Assembly (NCBI GenBank): GCA_023419375.1 | Contig: JAEZYD010000025.1 | Coordinates: 91,300-155,299, forward strand | DNA from: Pseudomonadota bacterium | GTDB lineage: Bacteria > Desulfobacterota > Desulfovibrionia > Desulfovibrionales > Desulfovibrionaceae | DNA: 64,000 nt | Direction: 5' to 3' | Shown: positions 59,330 to 64,000 of the stretch, one piece after another | How positions within the stretch are numbered: position 1 is the stretch's first letter | How the letters are laid out: every line of letters begins with the position of its first letter | Program-made: the position numbers and the translations under genes | The notes under the pieces: generated by a model | Databases searched by the model: none | The model's input: only the letters and a program-made list of their open reading frames with translations | What the model was told of the DNA's origin: nothing

Positions 59330-60670
59330 TTATGGCACAAGACGCGCGTAATAGCCCTTGCCGTTGCGCACAACCTGCAACAAAATCTGCCCGGACATGC
59401 GCTCTCTTCTGAAAGCCTGTAAAAAATCTTCCATGGTTCTGGTCTCGGCAGCGCCCACCGCCGTTATGTGGTCGCCCTGGCGCAAAAAAGATGCCGGGCC
59501 GTCTGCCCTGGCCTGACGCACCACCACGCCCTGCGCAGTTTGCGCTGCACTGAATCCCCAACGGCGCTCCAGCAGGGCACGGGCCTCCGCATCGCCAAAG
59601 GGTTCGGGGGTAGCCTCGATCTTCAACGCCCCGCCCTCGCGCAGCAGTTGCAGCCGCAAGGGGGTTCCGGCTGTCTGGTTGCGCAAAATATCCAGATAAT
59701 CGCGCCTGTCGCGCACAGGTGAAGAATTTATGGTTTCAAGTATGTCTCCGGGCGCTATGCCCGCCTTGGCAGCCGGAGAACCGGGAAACACCGCCGTTAC
59801 CAGCACGCCGCCGGCATCCTTGAGGCCCAGGGCCATGGCAGTGCGTCCGTCCACATCCTGCAAATCAAGCCCCAGCCAGAGCGGGGCCACGCGGCCGGCG
59901 CTCATGAGGTCATGCATGACGCGGCGGGCCTTGTTGATGGGGATTGCAAAGCCAATGCCCTCGGCGCGTGCATCCACGGCAGTGTTGATGCCTATGAGCA
60001 CCCCCTCGATGTTCAGCAGCGGGCCGCCGCTGTTGCCGGGGTTGATTGCCGCGTCAGTCTGCACAAGGTCGGTGAACGCGCCGTCCTTGTTGCGGATAGT
60101 GCGCCCAAGCGCAGAAACCACGCCCGTGGTGACGGTGTGGTTGAAACCAAAGGGATTGCCGATGGCGATGACGGTTTCGCCGGGCATGATGTCGCTCGAA
60201 TCGCCAAGCTTTACGGCAGGCAGCTTTGACGCTCCCTTGATCTGGAGCACGGCAATGTCAAAATCCGGGTCGGCCCCTTTGACAGCGGCTGAAAATTCCC
60301 TGCCGTCCAGCAGGTGCACCATGACTTCGTCCCCGCCCGCGATAACATGCGCGTTGGTGAGCACAAGGCCCTTTTCTCCGTCAACAATTACGCCGGAGCC
60401 AAGGCTGACCCGTTTTTGCCGCACCTTGCGCCCGCCGGGCATGTCAAAACCCGGCAAGCCGGGAAAACCCGGGCCAAAAAACTGCTCAAGGGGCGAAAGC
60501 CGCTGCCCTTCGACTATATGTGTGCTTGTTATGTTCACAACCGCCGGGGCAACAGCCTGCACGGCGCGCACCACAGGAGTCATGCGGGGGCTGTCCGCCG
60601 CTACGGCTCCAGCCCTGGAAGGCGTGCACAAGAGCAGCGCCGCCGCCAGCATCAAAAAAAACAGGCGCAT
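59330..60670 (-). CDS. Periplasmic HtrA/DegP-type serine protease with two PDZ domains
   Basis: 446 residues. Signal peptide about 1-24, a Gly/Phe/Pro loop (FFGPGFPGLPGFDMPGG), catalytic triad His108 (LTNAHV), Asp138 (DPDFDIAVL), Ser214 (GNSGGP). PDZ1 about 260-345 (GLDLQDVDGRTAMALGLKDAGGVLVTAVFPGSPAAKAGIAPGDILETIN) and a shorter PDZ2 about 365-440. Degrades and holds misfolded envelope proteins. The start at 60670 follows GAGGG and gives a normal signal peptide; an in-frame start 33 codons earlier does not. Confidence 0.93.
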   Translation of the reverse strand: MRLFFLMLAAALLLCTPSRAGAVAADSPRMTPVVRAVQAVAPAVVNITSTHIVEGQRLSPLEQFFGPGFPGLPGFDMPGGRKVRQKRVSLGSGVIVDGEKGLVLTNAHVIAGGDEVMVHLLDGREFSAAVKGADPDFDIAVLQIKGASKLPAVKLGDSSDIMPGETVIAIGNPFGFNHTVTTGVVSALGRTIRNKDGAFTDLVQTDAAINPGNSGGPLLNIEGVLIGINTAVDARAEGIGFAIPINKARRVMHDLMSAGRVAPLWLGLDLQDVDGRTAMALGLKDAGGVLVTAVFPGSPAAKAGIAPGDILETINSSPVRDRRDYLDILRNQTAGTPLRLQLLREGGALKIEATPEPFGDAEARALLERRWGFSAAQTAQGVVVRQARADGPASFLRQGDHITAVGAAETRTMEDFLQAFRRERMSGQILLQVVRNGKGYYARLVP

Positions 60671-60899
60671 GGCAAAACTGCCCTCAACTGCCGCCTCTTC
60701 TACCCGTCCGGGGCGCGAACTCCCACGGCAAGGCAGATTTTTTTGTATATAGATGGGTCTGATTTTCATATAAATTCCTTACCTCGTCGCTAACATAAGC
60801 ACGTTGACGCGATCGTAAAGTCCCCCAAATGGATTTACCCCACACAGCGGCGAGGCGTCCTGTCTTGCGCACGCCCCCCGTTAAGGATAAATAAGCGGC

Positions 60900-62006
60900 A
60901 TGAAAACCACTCAATCCGACCTGTTGGAACTGATTTTGCCCGGCCTGCGCATTGCGCCCCTGCTTCAGAAAGACCTGGACGATGCCCAGGCCCATCTGGA
61001 TGACCTCACCAAGCCGCAAGGCAGCCTTGGCCGCCTTGAAGACCTTGCCCAGAGGCTCTACGCCATGAGCGGCGGGCAAGCGCCCATCAGCGTCAGCCCA
61101 GCCATCATGCTTACGGTTGCTGGCGACCACGGCGTTGCCGACCAGGGCGTTTCGCCTTTTCCCAAGGCCGTGACGCGCCAGATGGTGCAAAACTTTTTCA
61201 ACAACGGCGCGGCGGTGAATGTTCTGAGCAAGACCTCGGGCATGGATCTGCGCGTGGTGGACGCGGGCTGCGATGGCGGCCCCTATGAGCCGCACGCCAT
61301 CCTCATTGAGCGCCGCCTCGGCGATGGCACCGCAGACATGAGCCAGGGCCCGGCCATGAGCCGCGAGACCTGCCTCAAGGGGCTGCGCATGGGCGTGGAG
61401 CTGGCGCACCAGCTTGCGGATAACGGCTATCGCTGCCTCGGCGTGGGCGAAATGGGCATTGCCAACAGCACGGCCGGCACGGCCCTGTACTGCGCCCTGC
61501 TGCACTTTGACCCCGAGCAGATGACCGGCCCCGGCGCTGGCGCGGACCCCGACATGGTGCGCCACAAGACCGAAATCGTGCGCCGCGCGCTGGCGGTCAA
61601 TGCTTCCATGCTGGAAGATGAGGACCCCATCAATATTCTGGCCGCGTTGGGCGGATTTGAAATTGTTCTCATGGCCGGGCTGATGCTTGGCGCTGCCTCG
61701 CGCCGCCTGCCCGTGCTGGTCGACGGCTTTATCTGCAGCGCGGCCTATGTGGCGGCCCTGCACATCTGCCCCCAGCTTGCCGACTACGCCGTGCTTTCCC
61801 ACGCCTCGGCTGAGCCGGGCCATGTTCGTGCGCTCTCCAAGCTGACCGGCGGCGAAACCCGCAACAACCCGCTGCTGCACCTGAGCATGCGCCTTGGCGA
61901 AGGCACCGGCGGCGCTGTGGCCTATCACCTGCTGCGTTGCGCTGCCTCCGTGTACAACGATATGGCGACCTTCAGCTCCGCAGGCGTGGCGGGCAAAACA
62001 TGCTGA
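60900..62006 (+). CDS. cobT: Nicotinate-nucleotide:DMB phosphoribosyltransferase CobT
   Basis: 368 residues, making alpha-ribazole phosphate for the cobamide lower ligand. Signatures: LDDLTKPQGSLGRLEDLAQRL, AGDHGVADQGVSPFPKAVTRQMV, GVGEMGIANST and SAEPGHVRALSKLTGGETR with the catalytic Glu in AEPGH. No B12 riboswitch box is visible in the 130-base leader. Ends overlapping the next gene by seven bases. Confidence 0.95.
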   Translation: MKTTQSDLLELILPGLRIAPLLQKDLDDAQAHLDDLTKPQGSLGRLEDLAQRLYAMSGGQAPISVSPAIMLTVAGDHGVADQGVSPFPKAVTRQMVQNFFNNGAAVNVLSKTSGMDLRVVDAGCDGGPYEPHAILIERRLGDGTADMSQGPAMSRETCLKGLRMGVELAHQLADNGYRCLGVGEMGIANSTAGTALYCALLHFDPEQMTGPGAGADPDMVRHKTEIVRRALAVNASMLEDEDPINILAALGGFEIVLMAGLMLGAASRRLPVLVDGFICSAAYVAALHICPQLADYAVLSHASAEPGHVRALSKLTGGETRNNPLLHLSMRLGEGTGGAVAYHLLRCAASVYNDMATFSSAGVAGKTC

Positions 62007-62977
62007 ACCAGCTTGCGCCGGAACAGTCTTCCGCATCTGCCCTGCTGCGGCTGGAGGATGTCTCACGGGTGTTTGACATCCGGCGGGGGCTGTTTGGCGA
62101 AAAGCGCTCTTTGGTTGCCGTCGACGGCGTTAGCCTGAGCCTCGCCAAGGGCGCAAGCCTTGGTCTGGTGGGCGAATCCGGCTGCGGCAAATCCACCCTC
62201 GGGCGCTTGGCCTGCGGGCTGCTTGCCCCTTCTCAGGGGCAGGTGCTGCTTGATGGTCGCCCCCTCCCTCCCGCCGGGGCGGATAGCTGGGCAGCCGGGC
62301 GCATCCAGATGATCTTTCAGGATCCTTTTTCGTCCCTCAATCCCCGGCTCACGGTGGGTAGCTCGGTGGCGGAGCCGCTGGCGGCGCGCGGCGTCTCCCG
62401 CGAAGAACGCCATGCACAGGCCGAGGCCATGCTGGCTACTGTGGGGCTTGAAGGCATGGGCCGCCGCTATCCGCACGAATTTTCCGGCGGGCAGCGGCAG
62501 CGCATTGCTGTGGCGCGGGCGCTCATCACCCGGCCAGATGTGGTTGTGTGCGACGAGCCAGTTTCCGCGCTTGACGCCTCGGTGCAGGCGCAGGCGCTCA
62601 ACCTCCTGCGCGAGGTGCAGGAGCAGTTCGGGCCAGCCTACCTTTTCATTTCGCACGATCTGGCGGTGGTTGGCTTTTTGTGCCGCCGCATATTGGTCAT
62701 GTATCTAGGCCAGATTGTGGAAGAAGGCCCCACCGATGCCATATTTGACGGCGCGGCGCACCCCTACACGCAGGCCCTCATGGCTGCCATGCCCACCGGG
62801 AGCCGCCGGGGCGAACCCATCGCCGCGCTGGAAGGCGAACTGCCAAGCCCCTTGGCTCCGCCCTCAGGATGCCGCTTTCACCCGCGTTGCCCCAAGGCCA
62901 CGGATGTTTGCCGTCAGGAAGCGCCGCAGTGGAAAGAGCTTGGGGATGGGTGGCGTGTGAGGTGTTGGCTGGCGTAG
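62000..62977 (+). CDS. DppF/OppF-type ABC transporter ATP-binding protein
   Basis: 325 residues. Walker A GESGCGKST (58-66), Q-loop IFQDPFSSLNPR, signature FSGGQRQR, Walker B VVVCDEPVSALD and H-loop FISHD. The C-terminal oligopeptide/nickel-type extension ends CRFHPRCPKATDVC with its four Cys. Normally partnered with OppD/DppD and permeases, none of which is adjacent; instead it overlaps cobT by seven bases. The substrate may be peptide, nickel or a cobamide precursor. Confidence 0.88.
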   Translation: MLNQLAPEQSSASALLRLEDVSRVFDIRRGLFGEKRSLVAVDGVSLSLAKGASLGLVGESGCGKSTLGRLACGLLAPSQGQVLLDGRPLPPAGADSWAAGRIQMIFQDPFSSLNPRLTVGSSVAEPLAARGVSREERHAQAEAMLATVGLEGMGRRYPHEFSGGQRQRIAVARALITRPDVVVCDEPVSALDASVQAQALNLLREVQEQFGPAYLFISHDLAVVGFLCRRILVMYLGQIVEEGPTDAIFDGAAHPYTQALMAAMPTGSRRGEPIAALEGELPSPLAPPSGCRFHPRCPKATDVCRQEAPQWKELGDGWRVRCWLA

Positions 62978-63122
62978 GTTTGAATTTGTGCGGCGGGCGA
63001 TGCTCCTTTGGTTCTTGTTGCCCGCGGGCACGATGTTTTCGCCCTCACGTCGAATCCCCTTCCCCAAAGGCCACCAAACGACAGTCAGCCCACAAATCAA
63101 CGCGTAAAGATATTCAAAAAAA

Positions 63123-63863
63123 CTAATTAGAGCTTTCCTCGCTACCGGAAAAATTTACGAAGTCTACCCCAATTCTCGAATTCCAATCTCCGTTGATTGC
63201 AAGAAATCTACTGGCATATTCTTGGCGTAATTGTCCGATCACCTCAAATTCATTCTCCTGAAGAACTAAAGAAGTGGCTGCACCCTCGAGCTTATCAGCA
63301 CCGATTGTTTTCAACGTCAGCTTATAGCCTTCGCGCAGATACCCACCATCCTGTGTATAAAAAATAAAAGATTGAGGTTGGTGGCTATCCCCCTGAAGAA
63401 TTCTGTATGGCCGTATTTTTCCATCGACGTTAATAAACAGATGACTCGCCCTCGTTGCAATCTTTAATCCTTCATCTGGGTTGTCAACGCGTGTTATTTT
63501 AAGAGCTTCAAAATAATTCGCAGGCGACAGTGAGTCTCTATACCCACCACCTCCTCGCGTTCTCCCTGGCACAAGGTCGCAGGCTGGAGAGGCGCAAATC
63601 CAAATAGGAGTTTTCTTACCCACTGGACGAAAAATGGTTCCCGTTGTCATATGCGCGGTTTCAAGCGGCTGGCAACACAGGAAGGCATTAAGATTCAAAA
63701 ATAACTGTCTGGGGCTATCTAAGTTGCATTTTTCCAGCTCGGTTGAGGTGTGGAAATGATCGCCTGCAGAACAGGATTCAGCACAGTGAGACAAAAGCCG
63801 ACGACCAAATGCTATAGTTCTCCTCTGGACTTCAAAGGAAAGCATGGAAAGCGCCTTTCGCAT
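63123..63863 (-). pseudogene. Probably 5'-truncated gene, remnant of a receiver-linked conflict-type protein
   Basis: 246 residues as it stands, but no proper N-terminus: the first ATG lies 11 bases from an IS terminal repeat. The remaining part has LFLNLNAFLCCQPLETAHMTTGTIFRP, IWICASPACDLVPGR, EGYKLTLKTIG and the end FEVIGQLRQEYASRFLAINGDWNSRIGVDFVNF. This layout resembles the C-terminal half of receiver-domain proteins found next to GHKL ATPases in antiphage/conflict operons; that link is from memory and tentative. Base composition is less GC-rich than all neighbours, a sign of transfer. Could also be an unusual intact gene. Confidence 0.5.
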
Positions 63864-63873
63864 CAAGTCCCCA

Positions 63874-64000
63874 TGACCTTACCCCACTGCGTATACCACT
63901 TGTAAGTTAGTGGTTCCCAACGGGTTGGAGGTTATATTCTTTTCACGGAACTCTTCAGGAGTCAGCCAGCCCAATGAGCTGTGCGGTCGCTGCTGGTTGT
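63874..64000. mobile_element. Right end of an IS3-family insertion sequence (partial)
   Basis: Starts with TGACCTTACCCC at 63874-63885, closely matching the terminal repeat TGATCTTACCC known for IS3. The transposase reading frame ends inside it. The other end lies beyond the window. Confidence 0.8.
63879..64000 (-). CDS. IS3-family transposase OrfB, C-terminal 40 residues (partial)
   Basis: Reading leftward from the edge: NQQRPHSSLGWLTPEEFREK followed by a short tail to the stop at 63879-63881. N-x-x-RPH-SLG-x-LTP-E-F is the invariant end of the rve-domain transposases of IS3-family elements. The rest of the gene is outside the window. Confidence 0.92.
   Translation of the reverse strand, partial: NQQRPHSSLGWLTPEEFREKNITSNPLGTTNLQVVYAVG

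Noticed and set aside
60770..60899. Cobalamin riboswitch upstream of cobT
   Set aside because: The leader is only 130 bases and no B12-box sequence or multi-arm fold could be found.
1..64000. CRISPR array or rRNA operon
   Set aside because: No spaced direct repeats, cas genes or rRNA-like sequence were found.

Overview
The window reads as a 64 kb piece of a Desulfovibrio-type chromosome (Desulfovibrionaceae, GC-rich with strongly G/C-ending codons). The evidence is the gene mix: rubrerythrin with a rubredoxin tail, a small 2[4Fe-4S] ferredoxin, hypA/hypB, cobT, FtsY and MurJ in one operon, an MdtA-type efflux adaptor beside a QseBC-like two-component pair, and a UbiA-type prenyltransferase. 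Species identity is an inference. The left edge cuts an efflux adaptor gene and the right edge cuts an IS3-family transposase gene.

Layout. 1-4.2 kb: leftward operon ygiW-like / response regulator / histidine kinase / mdtA-like, plus a second YgiW-like OB-fold protein. 4.4-21.35 kb: a compact short-tailed phage module. It has an S24-type repressor facing a small protein and a Mor-like activator across an AT-rich control region. After a terminator comes one long rightward late operon: muramidase, 3-TM holin, DUF2730-like protein, small unknown, terminase, GNAT-like protein, portal, scaffold, capsid, cement protein, tail adaptor, fibre, chaperone, nozzle, GNAT, small virion protein. No integrase, transposase, recombinase or replication gene is visible, and every reading frame looks intact. 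This is the most interesting object here: a candidate domesticated phage or gene transfer agent. 21.4-25.7 kb: cbpA-cbpM-clpB chaperone operon. 25.8-36.2 kb: a PchP-like phosphatase; the leftward operon murJ / degenerate-Hpt membrane protein / ftsY / gldA; queF; then rightward MoaB-fusion / UbiA family / darP and tRNA-Thr(GGT).

36.2-47.3 kb: small secreted proteins, a K+ channel-like protein, a four-gene HlyD/dual-ATPase/two-permease ABC-2 exporter operon, a DUF1254 secreted protein and a SPOR-domain protein. 47.4-59.1 kb: hypA-hypB, TPR and AMIN proteins, the leftward operon ctpA / divergent polysaccharide deacetylase / ndk / proC, rubrerythrin, a DUF985 cupin with a YigZ/IMPACT protein, the operon ykgJ-like / unknown / TPR, and ferredoxin. 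59.3-63.0 kb: HtrA-type protease, then cobT overlapping a DppF/OppF-type ATPase. 63.1-64 kb: an AT-richer gene probably beheaded by an IS3-family element, whose terminal repeat and transposase C-terminus lie at the edge.

How it works together. Most of the window is housekeeping and envelope biology with tight operons (1-4 bp overlaps, clear Shine-Dalgarno sites) and many perfect stem-loop terminators between convergent units. The two accessory parts are the phage module and the IS-interrupted right end. All calls come from reading the sequence and family knowledge; no database search was possible.
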